DNA from: Actinacidiphila acidipaludis
GTDB taxonomy: Bacteria; Actinomycetota; Actinomycetes; Streptomycetales; Streptomycetaceae
Assembly (NCBI RefSeq): GCF_019890725.1
Contig: NZ_JAINZZ010000040.1
Location: 1-64,000, forward strand
DNA length: 64,000 nt
Reading direction: 5' to 3'
Under the pieces are notes generated by a model, which was not told the origin of the DNA, searched no databases, and saw only the letters and a program-made list of their open reading frames with translations. Each line of letters starts with the position of its first letter. The stretch's first letter is position 1. This document shows positions 17,494-26,088 of this stretch, piece by piece. Position numbers and translations under genes: made by a program.

Positions 17494-19197
17494 ATGACGT
17501 CCGTGCCCACCGCCGTCCACGACGAGCAGCACATCGAGGCGCAGGCACAGCCGGCCATCACGATGTTCGGCCCCGACTTCCCCTACGCCTACGACGACTT
17601 CCTCGCCCACCCGGCCGGGCTCGGCGCGGTGCCCCCCACCGAGCACGGCACCGAGGTCGCGGTGATCGGCGGCGGCCTGTCCGGGATCGTGGCCGCGTAC
17701 GAGCTGATGAAGATGGGCCTGCGGCCGGTGGTCTACGAGGCCGACCGGATCGGCGGACGGCTGCGCACCGTCGGCTTCGACGGCTGCGACCCGGGCCTGA
17801 CCGCCGAGATGGGCGCGATGCGGTTCCCGCCGTCCTCCACCGCCTTCCAGCACTACGTCGACCTGGTCGGCCTGGAGACCAGGCCGTTCCCCAACCCGCT
17901 GGCCCCCGACACCCCGTCGACCGTCGTGGACCTCAAGGGCGAGACGCACTACGCGACGTCCGTGGAGGACCTGCCCGAGGTCTACCACCAGGTCATGCAC
18001 GCCTGGAACGCCTGCCTGGAGGACGGCGCGGACTTCTCCGCGATGCAGCACGCCCTGCGCACCCGCGACGTGCCGAAGATCCGCGAGATCTGGTCGGCGC
18101 TGGTGGAGAAGCTGGACAACCAGACCTTCTACGGGTTCCTCTGCGACTCGCCCGCCTTCGCGTCCTTCCGGCACCGCGAGATCTTCGGCCAGGTCGGCTT
18201 CGGCACCGGCGGCTGGGACACCGACTTCCCCAACTCCATCCTGGAGATCCTGCGGGTCGTCTACACCGGCGCGGACGACGACCACCGCGGCATCGTCGGC
18301 GGCAGCCAGCAGCTCCCGCTGCGGCTGTGGGAGCGCGAGCCGGACAAGCTGCTGCACTGGCCGCGCGGCACCTCGCTGCGGTCCCTGCACGGCGGCGACC
18401 CGCGGCCCGCGGTCACCGGGCTGCACCGCACCGCGGGCAACCGGATCACCGTCACCGACTCCTCGGGCGACATCCACACCTACCGCGCGGCGATCTTCAC
18501 CGCCCAGAGCTGGATGCTGCTGTCGAAGATCGCCTGCGACGACTCGCTCTTCCCGATCGACCACTGGACGGCCATCGAACGCACCCACTACATGGAGTCC
18601 AGCAAGCTGTTCGTGCCCGTCGACCGGCCGTTCTGGCTCGACAAGGACCCGCGCACCGGGCGCGACACCATGTCGATGACGCTCACCGACCGGATGACCC
18701 GCGGCACCTACCTGCTCGACGACGGCCCGGACCGGCCGGCCGCGATCTGCCTGTCCTACACCTGGTGCGACGACAGCCTGAAGTGGCTGCCGCTGAGCGC
18801 GCACGAGCGGATGGAAGTCATGCTCAAGTCGCTCGGCGAGATCTATCCCGGCGTGGACATCAGGAAGCACATCATCGGCAACCCGGTGACCGTCTCCTGG
18901 GAGAACGAGCCCTACTTCATGGGCGCGTTCAAGGCCAACCTGCCCGGCCACTACCGTTACCAGCGGCGGCTGTTCACCCACTTCATGCAGGACGCCCTGC
19001 CCGCCGACAAGCGCGGGATCTTCCTGGCCGGCGACGACGTCTCGTGGACCGCGGGCTGGGCCGAGGGGGCGGTGCAGACCGCGCTGAACGCGGTCTGGGG
19101 CGTGATGCACCACCTCGGCGGCGCGACCGACCCGCTCAACCCGGGCCCGGGAGACGTCTACGACGAGATAGCCCCGGTCGTGCTGCCGGAGGACTGA
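17494..19197 (+). CDS. davB: Lysine 2-monooxygenase (flavin amine oxidase family)
   Basis: The predicted reaction is oxidative decarboxylation of L-lysine to 5-aminopentanamide with O2 and FAD. The 567-aa protein has the amine-oxidase FAD motif VAVIGGGLSGIVAAYELMKM at about 54-73 and a C-terminal FAD segment FLAGDDVSWTAGWAEGAVQT. Long blocks match what I recall of Pseudomonas DavB: an N-terminal ITMFGPDFPYAYDDFLAHPA, GQVGFGTGGWDTDFPNS, and the end NPGPGDVYDEIAP. Tryptophan 2-monooxygenase is the nearest alternative, but these blocks favour lysine. The ATG at 17494 has a CAGGAGAA site. Its 3' end overlaps the convergent DUF5995 gene by 40 bp. Confidence 0.85.
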   Translation: MTSVPTAVHDEQHIEAQAQPAITMFGPDFPYAYDDFLAHPAGLGAVPPTEHGTEVAVIGGGLSGIVAAYELMKMGLRPVVYEADRIGGRLRTVGFDGCDPGLTAEMGAMRFPPSSTAFQHYVDLVGLETRPFPNPLAPDTPSTVVDLKGETHYATSVEDLPEVYHQVMHAWNACLEDGADFSAMQHALRTRDVPKIREIWSALVEKLDNQTFYGFLCDSPAFASFRHREIFGQVGFGTGGWDTDFPNSILEILRVVYTGADDDHRGIVGGSQQLPLRLWEREPDKLLHWPRGTSLRSLHGGDPRPAVTGLHRTAGNRITVTDSSGDIHTYRAAIFTAQSWMLLSKIACDDSLFPIDHWTAIERTHYMESSKLFVPVDRPFWLDKDPRTGRDTMSMTLTDRMTRGTYLLDDGPDRPAAICLSYTWCDDSLKWLPLSAHERMEVMLKSLGEIYPGVDIRKHIIGNPVTVSWENEPYFMGAFKANLPGHYRYQRRLFTHFMQDALPADKRGIFLAGDDVSWTAGWAEGAVQTALNAVWGVMHHLGGATDPLNPGPGDVYDEIAPVVLPED

Positions 19198-19931
19198 GGG
19201 ACGAGCTGCTTCAGGCGGGGGCGGGGGCGGGGCCGACGCCGGGGGAGGGGCAGCGGCGCGAGGAGGAGGCGGCCGGTGAGGGCCACCGTGGCGTCCAGCA
19301 GGCCGGCGCACTCCTCGTACGCCTCGCCGTGCCGCCGCAGCATCCACAGCAGCCGTGCGGTCGCCCACGCGCCGTCCCGCGCCCTGGCCAGGCTCCAGGC
19401 CCCGGCGAGGTGGGTGAGCGGTTCGGCCGACTCCAGCAGGTCGGGGCCCGGCATCAGCCGCTCGCGCACCCGGGTCTCGATCAGCGCGAGCACCTCGCCG
19501 ACGCGGTCGAAGTCGGCCTCCAGCGACGGCAGCCGGCGCCCGGTGGCGCGGCCCGTGTCGACCACCGCCAGCGGCAGGTCGTGCCCGACGTGCGCGTTGA
19601 TGCCTGCCAGCGCGAACTGCAGCGCGTGCACGCCCGGTTCGGACCGCCGCCGGAGCAGCAGGCGCCAGCAGTCCGGTGCCCGGCGGCCGCCGCTCCCGTC
19701 ACGCCCCACCGCGTCCAGGTAGCGGCCCGCGAACCGCACGGCCAGCGCGGCGGCGGTCCCAGGATCGGCGAACCCGCCCGCCGCCAGCCGCCGTCCGATC
19801 TCCTCGGTGACGGCGAGGTACACGCCGTTGAACACGGCCACGCCGTCGTCCGGCGGCAGCACGGCCGCCAGGCCCCGCATCCGGGCCAGGACGCCGTCGA
19901 GGTCCGCGGGCGGCGCGGGCGCAGTCGTCAT
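19158..19931 (-). CDS. DUF5995-family protein
   Basis: A 257-aa soluble, alpha-helical protein with features of the DUF5995 family found across actinomycetes: LPPDDGVAVFNGVYLAVTEE near the N terminus, FADPGTAAALAVRFAGRYLDA, and HALQFALAGINAHVGHDLPL, whose His/Asn/His residues could bind a metal. The function is unknown. The ATG at 19931 is preferred, since upstream codons look like non-coding leader. It is divergent from an XRE regulator, with a perfect palindrome between them, so that regulator may control it. The Arg/Pro-rich C-terminal tail overlaps davB. Confidence 0.7.
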   Translation of the reverse strand: MTTAPAPPADLDGVLARMRGLAAVLPPDDGVAVFNGVYLAVTEEIGRRLAAGGFADPGTAAALAVRFAGRYLDAVGRDGSGGRRAPDCWRLLLRRRSEPGVHALQFALAGINAHVGHDLPLAVVDTGRATGRRLPSLEADFDRVGEVLALIETRVRERLMPGPDLLESAEPLTHLAGAWSLARARDGAWATARLLWMLRRHGEAYEECAGLLDATVALTGRLLLAPLPLPRRRPRPRPRLKQLVPQSSGSTTGAISS

Positions 19932-20051
19932 GGGTCCAGGCTCGGGACCGGCCGGCCCCCGCGTCCGCGCGGCGCGCCCGGGACCCCGCGGACGCCACCC
20001 GTGCGGGCGCGCCGCCCCGGGGGTCCGTCGGACGACGGGAGGAAACTCCTG

Positions 20052-20076
20052 ATCCAGGGAGTACCGCTCCCTGGAT
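20052..20076. promoter_or_regulatory. Perfect palindromic operator upstream of the XRE gene
   Basis: ATCCAGGGAG at 20052-20061 and CTCCCTGGAT at 20067-20076 are exact complements with a 5-nt centre. It lies 31 bp before the XRE start and 121 bp from the divergent DUF5995 start, so it probably serves autoregulation and perhaps control of the neighbour. Confidence 0.7.
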
Positions 20077-20106
20077 AGCGTCCGTCCCCCGCCGCATCCT
20101 GGAAGC

Positions 20107-20949
20107 GTGGACCGAACAGAACTCGCCGACTTCCTCCGCCGCTGCCGCACCCGTCTGGCGCCCGCCGACGTGGGTCTGCCGGAGGGCGCCCGGCGGCGCA
20201 CGCCTGGTCTGCGCCGCGAGGAGGTGGCGCAGCTCGCGGGGATGTCCGTGGACTACTACACGCGGCTGGAGCAGGCCAGGGGCCCGCACCCCTCCCGGCA
20301 GATGCTCTCCGCGGTGGGCCGGGCGCTGCGGCTGACCGCGGACGAGCGCGACTACCTGTTCCGGCTGGCCGGCGAGGAGCCGCCGCGGGAGTACGGCGGC
20401 AGCGGGCACGTGCGGCCCGGACTGCTGCTCATCCTGGACCGGCTGCACGACACGCCCGCCCAGGTGGTGAACGACATCGGCGACGTCCTGGCCCAGAACG
20501 CCATGTCCGCCGCGCTGTCCGGCGACGTCTTCGCCCGGCCGCCGCACCTGCGCAACGTGATCCGGCGGGCGTTCACCGATCCGGCGGCGCTGTCCCTGTT
20601 CCCGGAGGAGGACCACGAGACGCTGGGCCGCAGCCACGTGGCGAATCTGCGGGCGGTCCTCGCGGCGCGCCCCGACGACCCCCGGCCGGCCGCGCTGGTG
20701 TCCGAACTGCGGGCGGCCAGCCCGCGGTTCCGCCGGATGTGGGCGGAGCACGAGGTGGCGGTGCGGCGTTCGGACACCAAGCGCTTCCTGCACCCGGTGG
20801 TGGGCGAGCTGGAGCTCAACTGCGAGGTCCTGCTGAGCGCCGGGCACGACCAGCAGCTGATCGTCTACACCGCCCGGCCGGGCTCGGAGTCGTACCAGCG
20901 GCTGCAGTTGCTGCGCGTCGTCGGCCTGCAGGATCTGACGGTGAACTGA
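20107..20949 (+). CDS. XRE-family regulator with MmyB-like ligand domain
   Basis: The 280-aa protein has a Cro/C1-type HTH at about 8-75 (RRTPGLRREEVAQLAGMSVD, the typical start of this group) and a C-terminal MmyB-like PAS-related domain at about 105-275 that binds fatty-acid-like ligands in characterised relatives. The group usually represses a neighbouring oxidoreductase gene; here the divergent neighbour is a DUF5995 gene. The GTG at 20107 lies 31 bp after a perfect 10-bp inverted repeat. Confidence 0.88.
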   Translation: MDRTELADFLRRCRTRLAPADVGLPEGARRRTPGLRREEVAQLAGMSVDYYTRLEQARGPHPSRQMLSAVGRALRLTADERDYLFRLAGEEPPREYGGSGHVRPGLLLILDRLHDTPAQVVNDIGDVLAQNAMSAALSGDVFARPPHLRNVIRRAFTDPAALSLFPEEDHETLGRSHVANLRAVLAARPDDPRPAALVSELRAASPRFRRMWAEHEVAVRRSDTKRFLHPVVGELELNCEVLLSAGHDQQLIVYTARPGSESYQRLQLLRVVGLQDLTVN

Positions 20950-21367
20950 CCCCGTCCGTCGGGATCCGGCCAGTGACGGTCCTCAACCGGCAAGCGGTGT
21001 GCGCATGGTGGCGGCGCCCTCCTGCCATTGCGTATTCGCGCGGCATCAATTGGTGCCTCGGGCGCCCAACAGCGCCGGGCGGCCCGCTAACGTTGAAGAC
21101 ACGGTCCGGCGGGCTCGATTCCCCCGTGCGCGCCCGCCGGACCCCTGACCTCCTGTTGCGAGACGACGTCCGCCGCGAGGTCTTCTCCTTTTCCCGGACG
21201 TGAGCCGATGTCGCGGACGCGTGCCGATGTCCCGGTCGCGTGCCGATGTCCCTGACGTGAGCCGAGGGTGTGCCCGTGACCAGCCCGCTCCGGTGTCTTA
21301 CGGCGGGCCCGCGCGTGAACCGGGACCCGGCTCGGCCTCCCACAACCGAGCCGGGCCCCGGAGCCTG
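20950..21367. other. 418-bp gap without a supported gene
   Basis: The gap lies between the XRE gene and the end of the MFS gene. It contains an AT-richer patch around 21030-21065 and a cluster of short imperfect direct repeats at 21199-21270. Open frames here have atypical composition and no recognisable motif. Confidence 0.6.
21199..21269. repeat. Short imperfect direct repeats
   Basis: The core CGTG(AG)CCGATGTC occurs at 21199, 21220 and 21239, with a degenerate fourth copy (CGTGAGCCGAG) at 21256. Spacings are 21, 19 and 17 bp. Confidence 0.6.
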
Positions 21368-22603
21368 TCACTCGACGCCGGCCGCCGGAGCGGTGTCCGG
21401 CACCTGCGCGGGCCGTCCGGAGGCCGCGACCGTCGAGCCGGGCGTCGGCCTGACCACCCCGGCGCCCACCACCAGGCCCAGGGTCAGCACGGTCACCAGC
21501 ACGAACGAGGCGGTCAGCGAACTCGCCCCGGCGATACCGCCGATGGCGGCCGGCGCGACCAGGCCCGAGGTATAGGTGACGGTCGCGACACCCGCGATCG
21601 CCTGGCTGGGCACCGGCCCGCGCCGCCCCGCGGCCGCGAAGCACAGCGGCACCACCACCGAGATCCCGACGCCGATCAGGGCGAAGCCGGCGATGGCCGG
21701 TGCGGGGCTGCGGGCCAGGACCACCAGCGTCCCGCCGGTCGTGGCCACCACGCCGCCGGTGCGGAGCGCGGTCACCGCGCCCAGCCGCCGTACCGCGATG
21801 TCGCCCAGCAGCCGGGCCGTCGCCATGGTGCACGAGAAGGCGGTGTAGGCCAGGGCGGCGATGGCGGGGGAGGCGTGCGCGACGTCCCGCAGGTAGACCG
21901 CGCACCAGTCGGAGCTGCCGCCCTCCGCGAACACCCCGCAGAACCCGATCGCCCCGATGACCAGGGCCGAGCGCGGCGGCAGCGCGAACCGCGGCGGCGC
22001 GTCCTCGTCGGGCGCGGGCCGCACGTCGGGTGCCCGGGTGCCCACCACGAGCGCGACCACCACCAGGGCCGCGGCCATCAGCCCCAGATGGACCCGGCCG
22101 TCGAGCCCGGCGTGCGCGGCGGGCACGCCGATGGCGGCGCCGATCAGGGTGCCCACGCTCCACATGCCGTGCAGTCCCGACATGATCGACTTGCCCTTGC
22201 GCTCCTCGACGGCGACGCCCAGCGCGTTCATCACCACGTCCGCCGTGCCGGCGCAGGCCCCGAAGGCGAGCAGTGCCAGGCAGAGCCAGGGAAGGCCGGG
22301 AGCCAGCGCGGGCAGCGCCAGCATGGCGCACCACAGGGTGAGCAGCAGCCGCAGCGCCGCCCGCGAGCCCATCCTGTGCATCAGCCGTCCGGCCAGCGGC
22401 ATCAGCAGGGACGAGCCGATCGCGGGGCACACCAGGGCCAGGCCCAACTGGCCCGCGCTCAGGTGGAGATGGTCCTTGATCCAGGGGATCCGGGTGGCGA
22501 ACGTACCGCTCACCGCACCGTGGACCGCGAACGCCGTGGCGATCGTCAGATGGGCCCGGCGGATCGCGCCCGGAGCGCGGTCGATGGCGTCGGAGCTCTG
22601 CAT
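21368..22603 (-). CDS. Major facilitator superfamily transporter
   Basis: A 411-aa membrane protein with about 12 predicted TM helices in two halves and a central cytoplasmic loop (RAPDVRPAPDEDAPPRFALP). The MFS motif between helices 2 and 3 is GRLMHRMGSR. It resembles the group typically paired with ROK regulators (HGAVSGTFATRIPWIKDHLH at the N terminus), annotated as sugar or drug transporters. The ATG at 22603 begins an N-terminal cytoplasmic tail. It is divergent from a ROK regulator with an inverted repeat in the 93-bp gap, so that regulator very likely controls it. The substrate is unknown. Confidence 0.88.
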   Translation of the reverse strand: MQSSDAIDRAPGAIRRAHLTIATAFAVHGAVSGTFATRIPWIKDHLHLSAGQLGLALVCPAIGSSLLMPLAGRLMHRMGSRAALRLLLTLWCAMLALPALAPGLPWLCLALLAFGACAGTADVVMNALGVAVEERKGKSIMSGLHGMWSVGTLIGAAIGVPAAHAGLDGRVHLGLMAAALVVVALVVGTRAPDVRPAPDEDAPPRFALPPRSALVIGAIGFCGVFAEGGSSDWCAVYLRDVAHASPAIAALAYTAFSCTMATARLLGDIAVRRLGAVTALRTGGVVATTGGTLVVLARSPAPAIAGFALIGVGISVVVPLCFAAAGRRGPVPSQAIAGVATVTYTSGLVAPAAIGGIAGASSLTASFVLVTVLTLGLVVGAGVVRPTPGSTVAASGRPAQVPDTAPAAGVE

Positions 22604-22610
22604 GCGCGTA

Positions 22611-22637
22611 AACTATCAGGAAGCCTGCCTGAAAGTT
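22611..22637. promoter_or_regulatory. Inverted-repeat operator between MFS and ROK genes
   Basis: AACTATCAGG at 22611-22620 and CCTGAAAGTT at 22628-22637 are complementary at 9 of 10 positions across a 7-nt spacer. It is 7 bp from the MFS start and 60 bp before the ROK start. Confidence 0.65.
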
Positions 22638-22696
22638 AAGAGGTCGTGCGGATCCGCCGGCAGAGCCGGGCCGCCCCGTCTGGAAGGATCGCCGGC

Positions 22697-23911
22697 ATGA
22701 CCGCCACCCGCGCGCATCCCGGGCGGGGCGCCTCGCCCCGGATCGCCCGAGCCATCAACGACCGGCTCGCGCTGCGCCTGCTGCAGCAGGAAGGGCCGCT
22801 CACCGCAGCGCAGTTGAAGGAACTCACCGGGATGTCGCGGCCGAGCGTCGCCGACCTCGTGGAGCGGCTGCAGGACGCCGGGCTCATCGCCGTGGTGGGG
22901 GAGAGCGGCGCCGCCCGGCGCGGGCCCAACGCGCGGGTGTACGGCATCGTGGCCGGCCGGGCCCACGTCGCCGGGCTCGACGTCCGCATCGAGAGCATCG
23001 CGGTGGAGATCGCCGACCTGCTCGGCCGGACCGTGGCCCGCGGCGAACTGCCGGTGCCGCCCGGCGCGGACCCGGCCCGGCTGGTCGAGGACGGCATCGG
23101 CCTGCTCCAGGACACCGCCCGTTCGGCCGGCGTGGCGGCGCTGCACACCGTCGCGTTCGGCGCGCCCGGTCTCGTCGACCCCGTAACCGGCCGGCTCAGC
23201 CCCACCGGCGCGCTGCCCACCTGGCACGGCGACCTCGTGGACGAGGTGCGCAAGCGGATCGGCGTCCCGGTGCTGCTGGAGAACGAGGTCAACCTGGCCG
23301 CGGTCGCCGAGCAGCGGACCGGCGCCGCGGCCGGTGACGACGCGACGTTCGTGCTGCTGTGGCTCGGCAGCGGCGTGGGCGCCGCCCTGATGCTCGACGG
23401 CCGGCTGCGCCGCGGCATGTCCGGCGGCGCGGGCGAGGTCGGCTTCCTGCCGCTGTCCCGGACCGGCGAACTGCCCACCGCCACCGACTGCGACAACGGC
23501 TTCCACGGCCTGGCCGGCAGCCGCGGCGTCTGCGCCCTCGCCCGGGAGCACGGGCTCCCCGCGGACCCCGCCGAGGACGCGGCGGCCGCGGCCGGGGTCG
23601 TGGGCGCCGCCGCGGCCGCGCCGCCCGGCTCGGCCGGCGCGCTGTTCCTGGACGCGCTGGCCGCGCGGATCGCCGTCGGCGCCGCCTCGATCTGCGCCGT
23701 GCTCGACCCGGGCCGCGTGGTGCTGGCCGGCGAGGTCGGCCTGGCCGGCGGCACGGCCCTGGCGGGGCGGGTGGCCGAACGGCTCGCCCTGCTGTCGCCA
23801 CTGCGAACGCTGGTCCAGCCCACGGCCGTCGACGGCGCGCCCATCCTGCGCGGCGCCGTCATCACGGCGATGGACTCCGCGCAGGACGTCCTGTTCACCC
23901 CGCCGGAGTGA
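22697..23911 (+). CDS. ROK-family transcriptional regulator
   Basis: The 404-aa protein has an N-terminal winged HTH at about 12-68 (LTAAQLKELTGMSRPSVADL) and a C-terminal ROK (sugar-kinase-fold) domain, including FGAPGLVDPVTGRL and ENEVNLAAVAEQRTG. The zinc cysteine cluster typical of many ROK proteins is not evident; the segment after GEVGFLPL has only an isolated TDCDNG. The ATG at 22697 has a GGAAGG site 9 nt upstream, so I do not use the earlier in-frame ATG at 22646. It probably represses the divergent MFS gene. Confidence 0.88.
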   Translation: MTATRAHPGRGASPRIARAINDRLALRLLQQEGPLTAAQLKELTGMSRPSVADLVERLQDAGLIAVVGESGAARRGPNARVYGIVAGRAHVAGLDVRIESIAVEIADLLGRTVARGELPVPPGADPARLVEDGIGLLQDTARSAGVAALHTVAFGAPGLVDPVTGRLSPTGALPTWHGDLVDEVRKRIGVPVLLENEVNLAAVAEQRTGAAAGDDATFVLLWLGSGVGAALMLDGRLRRGMSGGAGEVGFLPLSRTGELPTATDCDNGFHGLAGSRGVCALAREHGLPADPAEDAAAAAGVVGAAAAAPPGSAGALFLDALAARIAVGAASICAVLDPGRVVLAGEVGLAGGTALAGRVAERLALLSPLRTLVQPTAVDGAPILRGAVITAMDSAQDVLFTPPE

Positions 23912-24065
23912 CGGCCGCCGCCGTCCCGCGCAGCGACCCCGCGAACGTGCGGTGCGAGTCGGGGGTGTGAGTCGGGGGCGTGAGACGGCGGTGTGAGACA
24001 GGGCACAGGGAAACGCTGGAGGCTGCGCGGGCGGGCGTGGCAGACTTAAGGCAGAAGTGACGTTC

Positions 24066-24192
24066 GCGCACTCCGGGGTCGGTGTAATTCCGAACCGGCG
24101 GTTACAGTCCGCGACCCGGCCGCAGCCAGCGGCCGGTTGACCAGGTGAAATTCCTGGACCGACGGTGAAAGTCCGGATGGGAGGCAGTGCGC
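24066..24192 (+). promoter_or_regulatory. FMN riboswitch (RFN element)
   Basis: The closing stem P1 is GCGCACT at 24066-24072 with AGTGCGC at 24186-24192. Hallmark conserved pieces are in order: GGTGTAATTCCGAACCGGCG, CAGTCCGCGAC, CAGGTGAAATTCCTGGACCG, and GACGGTGAAAGTCCGGATGG. It precedes ribD by 141 nt. Binding of FMN should lower expression of the riboflavin operon; whether it acts on transcription or translation is not clear from the sequence. Confidence 0.96.
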
Positions 24193-24333
24193 GGCGGGCG
24201 TTCACTCAGATGTGCCGCCGCAGGGCGGACCCGCGCGAGGCGTGGGCCGTACGCGTTCCGGTACCCCGAGTCGACGGCGTTCCCGCTGAGTCCCACGCCC
24301 CGGAGTCCGTGCCCGATGAGGCAGGAGGACCCG

Positions 24334-25467
24334 GTGGCCACCACCACGGAAACCGACGCGATGCGCCGTGCGATCGCGTTGTCCGCTCGCGCGCTCGGCG
24401 CCACCGCACCCAACCCCGTCGTCGGGGCCGTGATCCTCGACGCGTCCGGTGCCGTCGCCGGCGAGGGCTGGCACCGGAAGGCCGGCGGGCCGCACGCCGA
24501 GGTGCACGCCCTGCGGGACGCGGGGGAGCGGGTCCGCGGGGGAACCGCCCTGGTCACCCTCGAACCCTGCAACCACACCGGCCGTACCGGCCCCTGCGCC
24601 CAGGCGCTCATCGAGGCCGGGGTGGCCCGCGTCGTCTACGCCGTCGCCGACCCCAGCCCGACCGCCGCGGGCGGCGGCGCCACGCTGCGTGCCGCCGGGA
24701 TCGAGGTGGAGAGCGGGCTGCTCGCCGCCGAGGCGGAGGCGGTCAACGTCGCCTGGCTGACCTCGGTCCGCCGCGGCCGTCCGTACGTGCGGTGGAAGTA
24801 CGCCGCCACCCTGGACGGCCGGATCGCCGCCGCCGACGGCACCAGCCGCTGGATCAGCTCCGCCGAGTCCCGGGCCGACGTGCACCGGCTGCGCGCCGAG
24901 GCGGACGCCGTCGTCGTCGGCTCCGGGACCCTGATCGCGGACGACCCGCACCTGGCCGTGCGCGGCATCGACGGCGTCACCCAGCCGCTGCGGGTGGTCG
25001 TCGACACCCGCGCCCGGATCACCGCCGCCGCGCCCGTGCTGGACGACGCAGCCCCCACGCTGGTGGCCGTCGGCAAGGACGCCGACACCGCGCACCTGCC
25101 CGGCGTCGACGTGGTCCGGCTGCCCTACGCGGCGCCGTCCGCGCGCGGCGGCGAGGCCACCGGCGCCGGTGAGGCCGCCTCCGGCCTCGACATCGACGCG
25201 CTGCTCGCCGAGCTGTACGCCCGCGGGGTGCGCTCGGTGCTGCTGGAGGGCGGGCCGACGCTGGCCGGGGCGTTCGTCGCCGCCGGCGCCGTCGACACGG
25301 TCGTCGCGTACCTCGCACCCGCCCTGCTCGGCGCCGGGCCGAACGCCCTGGCCGACGCAGGAATCAGCACCATCGCGCAGGCGTTGCGGCTCGACGTGAC
25401 GGACGTCGACCGCGTCGGACCCGACCTGCGTGTCACCGCCGTCCCGACTGCCCCGCAGGAGAGCTGA
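24334..25467 (+). CDS. ribD: Riboflavin biosynthesis deaminase/reductase
   Basis: A bifunctional cytosolic enzyme that deaminates the GTP-derived pyrimidine and reduces its ribosyl side chain. The 377-aa protein has the zinc deaminase sites HAE (His54, Glu56) and PCNHTGRTGPC (Cys79, Cys88) in the N-terminal domain, and the reductase domain from about 145 (KYAATLDGRIAAADGTSRWI and LLEGGPTLAGAF). I chose the GTG at 24334 because AGGAGG sits 5 nt before it; an ATG six codons earlier is possible. A 15-aa Gly/Glu/Ala insertion near 275 is non-conserved. It is the first gene after the FMN riboswitch and 3 bp before ribE. Confidence 0.94.
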   Translation: MATTTETDAMRRAIALSARALGATAPNPVVGAVILDASGAVAGEGWHRKAGGPHAEVHALRDAGERVRGGTALVTLEPCNHTGRTGPCAQALIEAGVARVVYAVADPSPTAAGGGATLRAAGIEVESGLLAAEAEAVNVAWLTSVRRGRPYVRWKYAATLDGRIAAADGTSRWISSAESRADVHRLRAEADAVVVGSGTLIADDPHLAVRGIDGVTQPLRVVVDTRARITAAAPVLDDAAPTLVAVGKDADTAHLPGVDVVRLPYAAPSARGGEATGAGEAASGLDIDALLAELYARGVRSVLLEGGPTLAGAFVAAGAVDTVVAYLAPALLGAGPNALADAGISTIAQALRLDVTDVDRVGPDLRVTAVPTAPQES

Positions 25468-25470
25468 GAG

Positions 25471-26088
25471 ATGTTCACCGGAATCGTCGAAGAACTGGGC
25501 GAGATCACCGCGGTCGAGAACCTCGGCGACGCCTCCCGCTTCACCGTCCGCGGCCCCGTCGTGACCGAGGACGCCAAGCACGGCGACTCCATCGCCGTCA
25601 ACGGCGTGTGCCTGACCGTGGTGGAGTTCGGCGACGGCGCCTTCACCGCCGACGTGATGGCCGAGACCCTGGACCGCTCGAGCCTCGGCGCCCTCGCCCC
25701 GGGCGCCCGGGTGAACCTGGAGCGCCCGATGGCGCTCGGCGGCCGGCTCGGCGGGCACCTGGTACAGGGTCACGTCGACGGCACCGGCACCGTGCTGGAA
25801 CGCCTGCCGGCCGAGCACTGGGAGATCGTCAGGATCTCGCTGCCGGCCGAACTCTCCCGCTACGTCGTGGAGAAGGGCTCGATCACCGTCGACGGGATCA
25901 GCCTCACCGTCGTCGAGGCCGCCGCCGACTGGTTCAGCGTCAGCCTCATCCCCACCACCCTCGCGCTGACCACGCTCGGCATCAAGCAGCCCGGCGACCC
26001 GGTCAACCTGGAGGTGGACGTCATCGCCAAGTACGTCGAGCGGATGCTCGGCGGGCGCGGCGCGACACCCGTGGAGGCGGCCGGATGA
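25471..26088 (+). CDS. ribE: Riboflavin synthase, alpha subunit
   Basis: The enzyme dismutates two 6,7-dimethyl-8-ribityllumazine molecules to riboflavin, the last step of the pathway. The 205-aa protein starts with the invariant MFTGIVEELG, and has two tandem lumazine-binding barrels at about 1-97 and 98-195 with HLVQGHVDG at the junction and the related KGSITVDGISLTV in the second half (compare DSIAVNGVCLTV in the first). It begins 3 bp after ribD, and its stop overlaps the next start as ATGA. Confidence 0.96.
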   Translation: MFTGIVEELGEITAVENLGDASRFTVRGPVVTEDAKHGDSIAVNGVCLTVVEFGDGAFTADVMAETLDRSSLGALAPGARVNLERPMALGGRLGGHLVQGHVDGTGTVLERLPAEHWEIVRISLPAELSRYVVEKGSITVDGISLTVVEAAADWFSVSLIPTTLALTTLGIKQPGDPVNLEVDVIAKYVERMLGGRGATPVEAAG

